From Stutzerimonas stutzeri (lineage in GTDB: Bacteria; Pseudomonadota; Gammaproteobacteria; Pseudomonadales; Pseudomonadaceae): a DNA stretch of 64,000 bases. Numbering within the stretch: the stretch's first letter is position 1; every line of letters begins with the position of its first letter. The notes beneath the pieces are model-generated. The model made no database searches. It had not been told where the DNA came from and saw nothing but the letters and a program-made list of their open reading frames with translations. Positions 45,715 to 52,921 of this stretch are shown in pieces. Made by a program: the position numbers and the translations under genes. The stretch lies in assembly GCF_024448895.1 (NCBI RefSeq), contig NZ_JAMOIC010000012.1, positions 101,193 to 165,192 on the forward strand. Reading direction: 5' to 3'.

Positions 45715-46020
45715 ATGAACATCGAACAGATCACCCAACGCCTACATGCGATCCGCGACCAGAACGACTGGCAGCGCTTTCACAGCCCGAAAAACCTCGC
45801 CATGGCCGCCAGCGTGGAAATGGCCGAGTTGGTGGAAATCTTCCAATGGCAGACCGAGGATGAATCGCGCCAGTTGCCAGCGGACAAGCTGGAGCATGCC
45901 GGCCAGGAAGTCGGTGACATCCTCATGTACCTGCTGCTGATGTGCAGCGAGCTGGGCATCGACATGGAACAGGCGCTGCTGGCCAAGCTGGCCGACAACG
46001 AGCAGCGGTTCGCCCGATGA
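45715..46020 (+). CDS. MazG-like nucleotide pyrophosphohydrolase
   Basis: 101 residues of the all-alpha NTP pyrophosphatase (MazG/dCTPP1) superfamily: MNIEQITQRLHAIRDQNDWQRFHSPKNLAMAASVEMAELVEIFQW followed by HAGQEVGDILMYLLLMCSELGID, giving the ExxE...ExxD Mg-binding motif (EMAELVE; EVGD). RS21-C6/dCTPP1-type members hydrolyse dCTP or modified dNTPs; substrate is inferred. The ATG at 45715 is the first in frame that gives the family N-terminus; the frame stays open through the upstream REP region without family-like sequence. The stop overlaps the cmoM start (ATGA), so both are coupled. Confidence 0.85.
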   Translation: MNIEQITQRLHAIRDQNDWQRFHSPKNLAMAASVEMAELVEIFQWQTEDESRQLPADKLEHAGQEVGDILMYLLLMCSELGIDMEQALLAKLADNEQRFAR

Positions 46021-46766
46021 GCGACCGCCATTTCGATGAGCTGGCAACGCGCTTCGCCGAGAAGATCTACGGTGGCGCAAAGGGTGCGATCCGTCTCGCG
46101 GTGCTGCAGGCCGATCTCGCCGAGGTCCTGCCGCAACGCCCACTGAGGGTGCTCGACATTGGTGCTGGCCTCGGCCACATGAGCCTGTGGCTGGCGCAGC
46201 AAGGCCATGAGGTCACGCTCGCCGAACCCGCCGAGCCCATGCTCCAAGGCGCTCGGCAGCGATTCGCCAAAGCCGGCCAGAATGCGACCTTCATTCAGGC
46301 GCCCTGGCAGGCCGTCGAAAGCCAGGTCGAAGGCCGCTTCGATCTGGTGATTTGCCATGCCGTGCTGGAATGGCTGGCCGAGCCTGAGGCGATCCTGCCG
46401 GTACTGCATCGCCTGGTTGCCGAGGATGGCTGGCTCTCGCTGGCCTTCTACAACCGCGACGCGCTGATCTACCGCAACCTGCTCAAGGGCCATTTCAAGA
46501 AGCTGCGCAGCCAGACCTATGCTGGCGAGCGCCAGAGCCTGACACCACAACAACCGCTCGACCCCCGTGAGCTGGCCGCGCAACTAGCGCCGCACTGGCA
46601 GGTCGAATCAACCAGTGGCGTGCGCGTATTCCATGACTACATGCCCGCCGATTTCCAGGCCCGTACCGAGCCTGCCGATTTGATCGAGATGGAACTGGCC
46701 TACCGCCGCCATCCCAGCTTCGCCGGCCTCGGGCGTTACCTGCACTGGTTGTGCCGGCCCCGCTGA
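46017..46766 (+). CDS. cmoM: tRNA 5-carboxymethoxyuridine methyltransferase CmoM
   Basis: 249 residues, SAM-dependent class I methyltransferase (formerly SmtA). Motif I VLDIGAGLGHMSLWLA, motif II VTLAEPAEPML and motif IV FDLVICHAVLEWL are clear, and the lysine-rich HFKKLRSQTYAG plus FHDYMPADFQART region is as in CmoM. It methylates cmo5U34 to mcmo5U in some tRNAs. The start overlaps the MazG-like stop by four bases. A DUF4136 lipoprotein gene follows 20 bp later. Confidence 0.9.
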   Translation: MSDRHFDELATRFAEKIYGGAKGAIRLAVLQADLAEVLPQRPLRVLDIGAGLGHMSLWLAQQGHEVTLAEPAEPMLQGARQRFAKAGQNATFIQAPWQAVESQVEGRFDLVICHAVLEWLAEPEAILPVLHRLVAEDGWLSLAFYNRDALIYRNLLKGHFKKLRSQTYAGERQSLTPQQPLDPRELAAQLAPHWQVESTSGVRVFHDYMPADFQARTEPADLIEMELAYRRHPSFAGLGRYLHWLCRPR

Positions 46767-46786
46767 ATGCCGGCCGGGAGGTACCG

Positions 46787-47407
46787 ATGTCGATCCGCAT
46801 TGCTTTACCGCTGCTGTGCCCCTTGTTCTTGAGCTTTGCAGCCTGCCAGAGCAGCAACCCCTATACCGATGAATCCGAACCGATTCCGCCGGCGCCCCCC
46901 ATCGAGCAGATCCAGTCGCCGACCTACCCGGCCGCGCCACGGGATTTCTCGTCCTATCAGAGCTGGAGCTGGCGTAATCCACCGGCCGGCACCGCATCCA
47001 TCGGCGGTGAGGAGTTGCAGGAAATGGTCGCCGGCGCGCTCGATCAGCGCGGTCTGCGCCCTGCACCTCAGGGCAGCAAGGGCGACGTGCAGATCAGCGC
47101 CAGTGCGCAGATGGAGACGCGGGTGCGACAGGTATACGATGACTACGGGAGCCGGGTGGGTGCCGGTCGCTATGGCGGATACGGTCCAGGCTACGGTTCC
47201 GGGATTGGCATCGGCGCCAGTGCACCGATCGTGCGTAACTACGAAGAGGAAGTCGTTACCGTGCGCGTCGAGATGATCGACAGTGCCTCGGGCCAGAGCG
47301 TCTGGAGCAATCGGGCAGAAGCCCGCAGTGGCGGTAACCAGGCCGAGCGCAAGGATGCCGCCCGCGACGCCATAAACCGTCTGCTGGCTGACTACCCGCC
47401 GCGCTGA
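46787..47407 (+). CDS. DUF4136 lipoprotein, first copy
   Basis: 206 residues. Lipobox LSFAAC gives a lipidated mature N-terminus, probably outer membrane since the residue after Cys is not Asp. After a Pro-rich linker (SEPIPPAPPIEQIQSP) the DUF4136 body runs from FSSYQSWSWRNPP to AARDAINRLLADYPPR, with a Gly/Tyr-rich insertion (YGGYGPGYGSGIGIGASAP). Function is unknown. The ATG at 46787 was chosen over one 12 codons upstream that overlaps cmoM. A paralogue follows 28 bp later. Confidence 0.82.
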   Translation: MSIRIALPLLCPLFLSFAACQSSNPYTDESEPIPPAPPIEQIQSPTYPAAPRDFSSYQSWSWRNPPAGTASIGGEELQEMVAGALDQRGLRPAPQGSKGDVQISASAQMETRVRQVYDDYGSRVGAGRYGGYGPGYGSGIGIGASAPIVRNYEEEVVTVRVEMIDSASGQSVWSNRAEARSGGNQAERKDAARDAINRLLADYPPR

Positions 47408-47435
47408 ATTCAGCAAATTCCCAGGAGAAACCGAC

Positions 47436-47996
47436 ATGTTCCGGCAGTTGATGATGCTCCCCCTGCTTTTTCTGCTGGCCGCGTGCCAAAGCACGCAGGT
47501 GCAACGTGACTTCGATCCGCAGCGCGACTTTTCCGCGTATCGCTCCTGGGGCTGGAAGGAGCCGGCGTTGCAGTATCGCCCCGACGATCCACGCATCAAG
47601 AGCGACCTCACCGAGCAACGCATCCGCAGCGCAGTTAGCGAGCAGCTGGACCAGCGCGGCTTGCGACCGGCCGCGTCAGGCGCCCAACCGGACGTGCTGG
47701 TGCAGGCCTGGCTTATTGTCGATGAGCGCTCGCAGCAGTACACCACCGCTTCGATGGGCGCCTGGGGCAGCCCCTGGCACGGCTTCTGGGGCGGTCCGAT
47801 GTATAGCGACACCCGCACCATTCATTACCAAGTCGGCACGCTACAGGTAGATTTCTACGATGCAGCCGACGGCAAGTTGGTCTGGCGAGGCAGCGCCGAG
47901 CATGTTCTGCGCGACAACCCAGGCGGCCCGCAGGAGCGCACGGACATGTACCGGGAAACCGTCAGCAAGGTGCTCTCGCAGTACCCGCCGCGCTAG
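47436..47996 (+). CDS. DUF4136 lipoprotein, second copy
   Basis: 186 residues. Lipobox LLAAC is at residues 13-17. The DUF4136 body spans FDPQRDFSAYRSWGWKEPALQY to YRETVSKVLSQYPPR, sharing the YRSWGWKEP / YQSWSWRNP and LDQRGLRPA motifs and the YPPR terminus with the upstream copy. A Trp/Gly-rich loop (GAWGSPWHGFWGGPMY) replaces the Gly/Tyr segment. CAGGAG precedes the ATG. Tandem duplication with divergence of the loop suggests related but distinct envelope partners; function is unknown. Confidence 0.85.
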   Translation: MFRQLMMLPLLFLLAACQSTQVQRDFDPQRDFSAYRSWGWKEPALQYRPDDPRIKSDLTEQRIRSAVSEQLDQRGLRPAASGAQPDVLVQAWLIVDERSQQYTTASMGAWGSPWHGFWGGPMYSDTRTIHYQVGTLQVDFYDAADGKLVWRGSAEHVLRDNPGGPQERTDMYRETVSKVLSQYPPR

Positions 47997-48000
47997 CAAT

Positions 48001-48094
48001 GGGCGAATAAATTCGCCCCTACGAGTCGGGATCGGCCGCGCCCCTCATAAATGGCCGTAACGGCGCCGCTTTGTAGGGTGGGATTTATCCCACC
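48001..48094. repeat. Two short perfect palindromes (intergenic repeats)
   Basis: GGGCGAATAAATTCGCCC (48001-48018) and GGTGGGATTTATCCCACC (48077-48094) are each perfect eight-bp stems with two-base loops, the second preceded by GTAG and the first followed by CTACG. They resemble widespread REP-like sequences and sit between the DUF4136 gene and the next small membrane gene. Confidence 0.7.
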
Positions 48095-48189
48095 GTGGCT
48101 GCCACGGCCTGCAAACTTGCCAATACGAGTGTCGTCCTCGATCCCGTCTCGCTTCTAGCAATCCATTCGTGACTACCGGAGAAATTCAA

Positions 48190-48639
48190 ATGCCCGCTGT
48201 TGCCTGGTGGCTCCTCGTGCTGCCCTTTGTCGCTGGATCCTTTCTGCCGTTGCAGGCCGGCATCAATGGTCAGGTGGCCAGGCATTTCGGCAGCGTGATG
48301 AGCGCGGCGATGCTGTCCTTCGCAGTGGGGACGCTGGCGCTATTCTGCATCGTGCTGTTCCAGCGGGAGTTACCCGCGCTGCAGGCGCTGCGAGGGCTGA
48401 ATTGGTGGCACTGGTGCGCCGGGCTACTGGGCATGTTCTTTATCGCTACCGCAGCCTTTGCCGGGCCGCGCATCGGTGCGCTGCTGTTCATGGCGTTGGT
48501 GCTGGCCGGGCAGCTGGGCATGGCGCTGCTGCTGGACCACTTCGGCTGGGCAGGCTTTCGTCAGTCGTCGATCAGCATCGGCAAGGTTGCCGGTCTGCTG
48601 CTGATCGTTGGCGGCGTGTGGATGATCCGCCGCGGCTGA
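48190..48639 (+). CDS. DMT-type small transporter (YdcZ/DUF606 family)
   Basis: 149 residues with about five membrane helices. Family-like segments are FVAGSFLPLQAGINGQVARHFGS near the N-terminus and GPRIGALLFMALVLAGQLGMALLLDHFGWAG with GKVAGLLLIVGGVWMIRR at the C-terminus. DUF606 proteins are half-size drug/metabolite-transporter relatives, often dimeric; the substrate is unknown. The ATG at 48190 was chosen over a reading starting seven codons upstream. It is convergent with the SdiA-regulated-type gene, 13 bp apart. Confidence 0.82.
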   Translation: MPAVAWWLLVLPFVAGSFLPLQAGINGQVARHFGSVMSAAMLSFAVGTLALFCIVLFQRELPALQALRGLNWWHWCAGLLGMFFIATAAFAGPRIGALLFMALVLAGQLGMALLLDHFGWAGFRQSSISIGKVAGLLLIVGGVWMIRRG

Positions 48640-48652
48640 GCGCGGCGGGCGG

Positions 48653-49588
48653 TCACTTGCGTTCGAAGGCGTAGAACAGGTTGGGTTCGCTGACCAGATA
48701 GAGATCGCCCTGGGCATCGAAGGTCATGCCTTCGCCCTGCGGCACGCTGTCTTTCAATCCGGCGAAACCGCTCCAAAGCGAGCGGAAGCTGACCAGCTCG
48801 CCCTCGCCATCGAGCTCCAGAATCATCTTTGCTTCATCGCTCAGCAGCACCAGATGGCCGGTGCGCTCGTCAAAATGCACCGACGCCAGATCGCTGGCCA
48901 TGTCTTTGTCTTCGATCCAGGCCTCACGGTCGATGATTTCCAGGTTCATCTGGCCGTTGTAGGTGGCCTTGATGCCCTTGATCTCGTAGAGCTTTCGCGG
49001 CGAGTGCTCCTTGACGACGAAAAGGCGGTCGCCGGCGCGATCGTAGCCAACCCCTTCGAAACCGGCGTTCTCCCCTGCTCCAATGCCCAGGGTGATCGAA
49101 GCGTGATCGCCGCGCTGCAACGCACCGGGTCGGTCGGGCACCGGCACGATCACCACTGACTGGCTGCGCTCCTCGGTGACGGCCAGCAGGTTGTCGCCCA
49201 GGTAGGTGATCCCTTCGACGTCTTTGAAACCGGCCAGTGGATAGCCCGCGATGAAGTTGCCATCGCGATCCAGTGCGACCAGTTGCTCCGGGTTGTTCAC
49301 CACCGCCCAGAGATGGTTACGGTGTTCATCAAAGGTCAGGCCAGAGAGGTTGTTGGCGACCGACGCCACGGGCAGCGCATCGACCCGCACCTGATACTCC
49401 GGCAACCAGAGGCTGCGAGAGACCCAGGTATTCTCGTGCCAGGCCGACTTCAGGCTGTAGAACACGCGCTCATCGAGGTGGAAAGTGGCCGCAGCGTAAA
49501 GCATGCCAGTGGCCAGCAGGCCCAGCGCCCAAGCACGCGGGCGCACAGCTGATAGCCATTCCGGTCGCAGACTGGTAACAATCGGCAT
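48653..49588 (-). CDS. SdiA-regulated domain (YjiK-type) protein
   Basis: 311 residues. An N-terminal membrane anchor (AWALGLLATGMLYAAATFH) is followed by a six-bladed beta-propeller of the SdiA-regulated family (VANNLSGLTFDEHRNHLWAVVNNPEQLVALDRDG; GFEGVGYDRAGDRLFVVKEHSPRKLYEI; PQGEGMTFDAQGDLYLVSEPNLFYAF). It is likely periplasmic and membrane-tethered; ligand and function are not known. The start MPIVTSLRPEW at 49588 was chosen because the in-frame extension is Arg/Cys-rich and unlike the family. Confidence 0.83.
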   Translation of the reverse strand: MPIVTSLRPEWLSAVRPRAWALGLLATGMLYAAATFHLDERVFYSLKSAWHENTWVSRSLWLPEYQVRVDALPVASVANNLSGLTFDEHRNHLWAVVNNPEQLVALDRDGNFIAGYPLAGFKDVEGITYLGDNLLAVTEERSQSVVIVPVPDRPGALQRGDHASITLGIGAGENAGFEGVGYDRAGDRLFVVKEHSPRKLYEIKGIKATYNGQMNLEIIDREAWIEDKDMASDLASVHFDERTGHLVLLSDEAKMILELDGEGELVSFRSLWSGFAGLKDSVPQGEGMTFDAQGDLYLVSEPNLFYAFERK

Positions 49589-49801
49589 CGTTATTTTCTC
49601 GTCGGAGCAGTGGCACACAGCCTGCTCGGGAAGGATTGCAATTGCATGACGACGCGGCCTGAAGCGCCGGTCAGCCTTGAACAGACCCACCATGCGGATC
49701 TCGGTTCAGTTGCGCCTTGGGAACTGCCGGGCGGATTGATAGCCCAATGCCCCAGGAAACGGCTGCGCTTGCAGCCCTGGATCGAATGGCAGGAGAGCGA
49801 C

Positions 49802-50095
49802 ATGCGGGTGGAAAGTTTTTTCGAATGGCTGGGCCAGGCGCTCGGTACGGTGATTCGCTACATCGTCGATGCGCTCAGCGGGTTCTTCGGCTTGTTCGCT
49901 GCTGCCGGGGCCAACTTTCTAGAGGGGTTGTCACGCACCCTCGGCATGGACCGCTCACTGATCAGCCTGATTGCCCTGGCGATCGGCCTGATGCTGCTGG
50001 TTGGCGCCTTCCGTGCGTTCTTCCGACGTTCGTTCATCTCGGGCGTGATCTATCTCTTCCTCGGCCTGTGGCTGTTGAGCTGGTTGATCCACTGA
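49802..50095 (+). CDS. Small membrane protein of unknown function
   Basis: 97 residues, not recognised. The N-terminal part (MRVESFFEWLGQALGTVIRYIVDALSGFFGLF) is amphipathic, and two hydrophobic helices follow (LISLIALAIGLMLLVGAFRAF and SGVIYLFLGLWLLSWLI) separated by a basic FFRRSF turn. CAGGAG before the ATG at 49802 supports the start. The same frame is open for 64 codons upstream without a second obvious ribosome-binding site. It lies between a divergent YjiK-type gene and a MATE transporter. Confidence 0.65.
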   Translation: MRVESFFEWLGQALGTVIRYIVDALSGFFGLFAAAGANFLEGLSRTLGMDRSLISLIALAIGLMLLVGAFRAFFRRSFISGVIYLFLGLWLLSWLIH

Positions 50096-50183
50096 TTCAA
50101 GCCTAAACCCTGCCAAGACCCCATCGCCTGGCTGCGCTCAGAACCTCGGCGACGTATCATGCCCGGCTGTTCTGGAGCCTTTC

Positions 50184-51581
50184 ATGTCCCGGCTAATGAC
50201 CGCCTGGCAGCACGCCCCGACCCATAAAAGGGTCTGGGCGCTGGCTGCACCGATGATCCTGTCCAATTTATCCGTGCCCCTGGTGGCGCTGGTGGACAGC
50301 GCGGTGATCGGCCATCTTCCACACGCCCACCAGCTGGCTTCTGTGGCCGTCGGCGGCAGCCTCTACACCCTGCTGGTGTGGGTCATGGGGTTTCTGCGCA
50401 TGGGCACCACCGGGTTCGCCGCCCAAGCCGCAGGGCGTGACGACGGCGGCGCACTACGCCAGGTATTGCTGCAGGGACTGTTATTGGCGCTGGGCTTCGC
50501 CCTGCTTCTCAGTGTTACGGCTCAGCCGCTGAAAGGCTTTGCGTTGCAACTGATGCAACCTTCAGCCGAGCTGGACAGCCTCACCCAAGCCTATTTCCAT
50601 ACGCGCCTGTTCGGCCTGCCCGCCGCATTGGCCAGCCTGGCGTTGATTGGCTGGTTTCTCGGCACTCAGAACGCGCGAGCCCCGCTGGCCATTCTGCTGA
50701 CCACCAACCTGATCAACGTCGCCCTGGATCTTTGGTTCGTCATCGGCCTGGAATGGGGCGTTGCCGGAGCCGCGCGCGCCTCGGTCATTGCCGAATGGAG
50801 CGGCGTGCTGGTCGGCCTGGCGCTGACTCGCGGTGCCTTGCTGCGCTATCCGGGGCGGCTGAACCGCCAGGCCATGCGCCGCTGGGCCAGCTGGCGACCG
50901 CTGATGTCGGTCAATCGCGATATCTTCCTGCGCTCGCTGGCGCTGCAGCTGGTGTTTTTTCTGGTCACGGTGCAGGGCACGCGCCTGGGCGACGCCACGG
51001 TGGCGGCCAATGCACTGTTGCTCAACGGCTTGATGCTCACAGCACACGCACTGGACGGCTTGGCGCATGCGGTCGAAGCGCTGAGCGGCCATGCCATTGG
51101 CGCGCAGAACCGCACCGAATTGCGCCGGATCCTTACCGTTGCTGGTGGCTGGTCATTGCTGGCAAGCCTGGCGTTCGGCCTGTTTTTCCTGCTCGGTGGT
51201 GAGCTGTTCATCAGCCTGCAGACCGACATCCCGTCGGTGCGCGAAACCGCCCTCACCTATCTGCCGTACCTCGCTGCGCTGCCGCTGGTAGCCGTTTGGA
51301 GTTACCTGCTCGACGGCCTGTTCATCGGCGCTACCCGCGCGCGGGAAATGCGAAACGCCATGCTGCTTGCCGTGTCGATTTCGTTACCATTGGGCTGGCT
51401 GTTACGCGGAATGGGCAATCACGGATTGTGGTTGGCCTTCCTCGCCTTCATGCTCCTGCGGGGCGTCTGCCTGGGCAGCATCGCCCGAAGGCTGCAACGT
51501 CAGGCCCTATGGTTCCGCTCTAGCCATACGGCATCCGTCCATGACGAAGACGCCGCTGCAACACTAACCAAAGGATCCTGA
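50184..51581 (+). CDS. MATE family efflux transporter (DinF-like)
   Basis: 465 residues with 12 hydrophobic segments in two halves. MATE features include VWALAAPMILSNLSVPLVALVDSAVIGHL at the N-terminus, the VGGSLYTLLVWVMGFLRMGTTGFAAQA loop, and FFLVTVQGTRLGDATVAANALLLNG at the start of the second half. The N-terminal Asp in LVDSAVIG fits proton-coupled DinF-type exporters. Substrates may be cationic drugs or bile-type compounds; unspecified here. It begins after GGAGCC, and a DUF2214 gene follows only four bp downstream. Confidence 0.9.
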   Translation: MSRLMTAWQHAPTHKRVWALAAPMILSNLSVPLVALVDSAVIGHLPHAHQLASVAVGGSLYTLLVWVMGFLRMGTTGFAAQAAGRDDGGALRQVLLQGLLLALGFALLLSVTAQPLKGFALQLMQPSAELDSLTQAYFHTRLFGLPAALASLALIGWFLGTQNARAPLAILLTTNLINVALDLWFVIGLEWGVAGAARASVIAEWSGVLVGLALTRGALLRYPGRLNRQAMRRWASWRPLMSVNRDIFLRSLALQLVFFLVTVQGTRLGDATVAANALLLNGLMLTAHALDGLAHAVEALSGHAIGAQNRTELRRILTVAGGWSLLASLAFGLFFLLGGELFISLQTDIPSVRETALTYLPYLAALPLVAVWSYLLDGLFIGATRAREMRNAMLLAVSISLPLGWLLRGMGNHGLWLAFLAFMLLRGVCLGSIARRLQRQALWFRSSHTASVHDEDAAATLTKGS

Positions 51582-51585
51582 AAAA

Positions 51586-52044
51586 ATGGCCTATGCCGTC
51601 GCCGCCTACCTGCACTTCGTGGCGATCTTTTTGCTGTTTGCGCTGCTGGTGCTTGAACACCAGCTGTTTCGCCTGCCGCTGAATTTCAAGCGCGCACGCA
51701 GCCTGTTCCGAGTCGACCTGGCGTTCGGCATCGCCGCGGGCTTCGTACTCGTTACCGGCGCAGCACGCGCCATGCGCTACGGCAAAGGGCTGGACTATTA
51801 CCTCAACAACAGCTTTTTCCACGCCAAGCTCGGGCTGTTCGTGGTTGTCGCGCTGCTGTCGATCTACCCCACTGTGACCTTCCTGAAATGGCGGCCAGCG
51901 CTCAAGGCCGGCCAAGTACCGAGCATCACCCCGACCCACGCACGTATGGTCAAGCTGGTAATCCGCATCGAACTGCTCGCCTTGCTGCTACTGCCTCTGC
52001 TGGCAGCATTGATGACACGCGGGCTCGGAGTGATTCCGCAGTGA
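51586..52044 (+). CDS. DUF2214 family membrane protein
   Basis: 152 residues with four membrane helices. The family signature AYLHFVAIFLLFALLVLEHQLFR at the N-terminus and NSFFHAKLGLFVVVALLSIYPTVTFLKWR in the middle are clear. The conserved histidines (YLHF, LEHQ, FHAK) within or next to helices could bind heme, as proposed for related four-helix membrane proteins; this is not established. It is probably translated together with the MATE gene. Role unknown. Confidence 0.82.
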   Translation: MAYAVAAYLHFVAIFLLFALLVLEHQLFRLPLNFKRARSLFRVDLAFGIAAGFVLVTGAARAMRYGKGLDYYLNNSFFHAKLGLFVVVALLSIYPTVTFLKWRPALKAGQVPSITPTHARMVKLVIRIELLALLLLPLLAALMTRGLGVIPQ

Positions 52045-52163
52045 CGAGGCCACGCGCCTGACCCCCAATGCCACCGCCCAGGCAAGGCAGGCGGCATCGC
52101 AGGCGAACTGTGTATGCTGCGACGCTGAGGCAATCGAGCGAACCATCAACAGATGAGCCGGAC

Positions 52164-52910
52164 ATGATCCAAGGGCAACCACAACCGCCTAAGCGCCGAG
52201 CGGAAATACTGGTGCAACGACTCTCCCAGTACATCCGTGAAGGTGTGCTGAAGCGTGGGGAAAAACTGCCCACCGAAGTTGATATCGCCAGCCAGGAAGG
52301 CTTCAGCCGCAGCGTGGTGCGTGAAGCGATTCTCCGTCTACAGGCCGCTGGCCTGGTTGAAACACGACGCAGCGTCGGCACCTTCGTCATCGACATGCCG
52401 CCGCCACAGGAGCTGCGCCTGGGGCCGGAAAGCATCACCACCCTGGAAGACGTGCTGCATCTGCTGGAGCTGCGCATCAGCCTTGAAGTCGATGCGGCCG
52501 GTCTGGCTGCCAGCAATCGCAGCAACGCTGATCTGGCCGACATCCGGCAGGCACTTCACGCCATGAAGGAGCCGGACTCGAAGAAGCCCGGCATCGCGAT
52601 CCAGGCAGACTTTCAGTTCCATCTGCGCATCGCCAGGGCGTCGGGCAACCAGTACATGTTCGACATCATGAAGCACCTGGGTACCAAAATGATTCCGCGC
52701 ACCCAGATGAACTCGGCTTATGCCTCGAACGAGGAACGGCTGGCGTATCTGGAAATGGTCCACCACGAGCACGACAGCATCTACGCCGGCATCGCCATGC
52801 AGAGCCCAGACTCGGCGCGTGCGGCCATGTACCTGCACCTGAACAACAGCCGCGAGCGGCTTCGCCGGACGCGCATGGCGAAAGTCACGCCGGTGCCGAA
52901 CGGCAACTAG
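52164..52910 (+). CDS. GntR/FadR-family transcriptional regulator (FCD domain)
   Basis: 248 residues. An N-terminal winged helix (RRAEILVQRLSQYIREGVLKRGEKLPTEVDIASQEGFSRSVVREAILRL) is joined to an all-helical FCD domain with candidate metal or acid ligands (DFQFHLRIARASGN; HHEHDSIYAGI). FadR-type regulators of this kind commonly sense sugar acids and repress uptake and catabolic genes. It is convergent with the first sodium:solute symporter (11 bp), and the porin, second symporter and enolase-superfamily gene lie beyond, so these are its likely targets. The ATG at 52164 was chosen since upstream in-frame sequence is Arg-rich and unlike the family. Confidence 0.87.
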   Translation: MIQGQPQPPKRRAEILVQRLSQYIREGVLKRGEKLPTEVDIASQEGFSRSVVREAILRLQAAGLVETRRSVGTFVIDMPPPQELRLGPESITTLEDVLHLLELRISLEVDAAGLAASNRSNADLADIRQALHAMKEPDSKKPGIAIQADFQFHLRIARASGNQYMFDIMKHLGTKMIPRTQMNSAYASNEERLAYLEMVHHEHDSIYAGIAMQSPDSARAAMYLHLNNSRERLRRTRMAKVTPVPNGN

Positions 52911-52921
52911 CTCAGCCCCCA

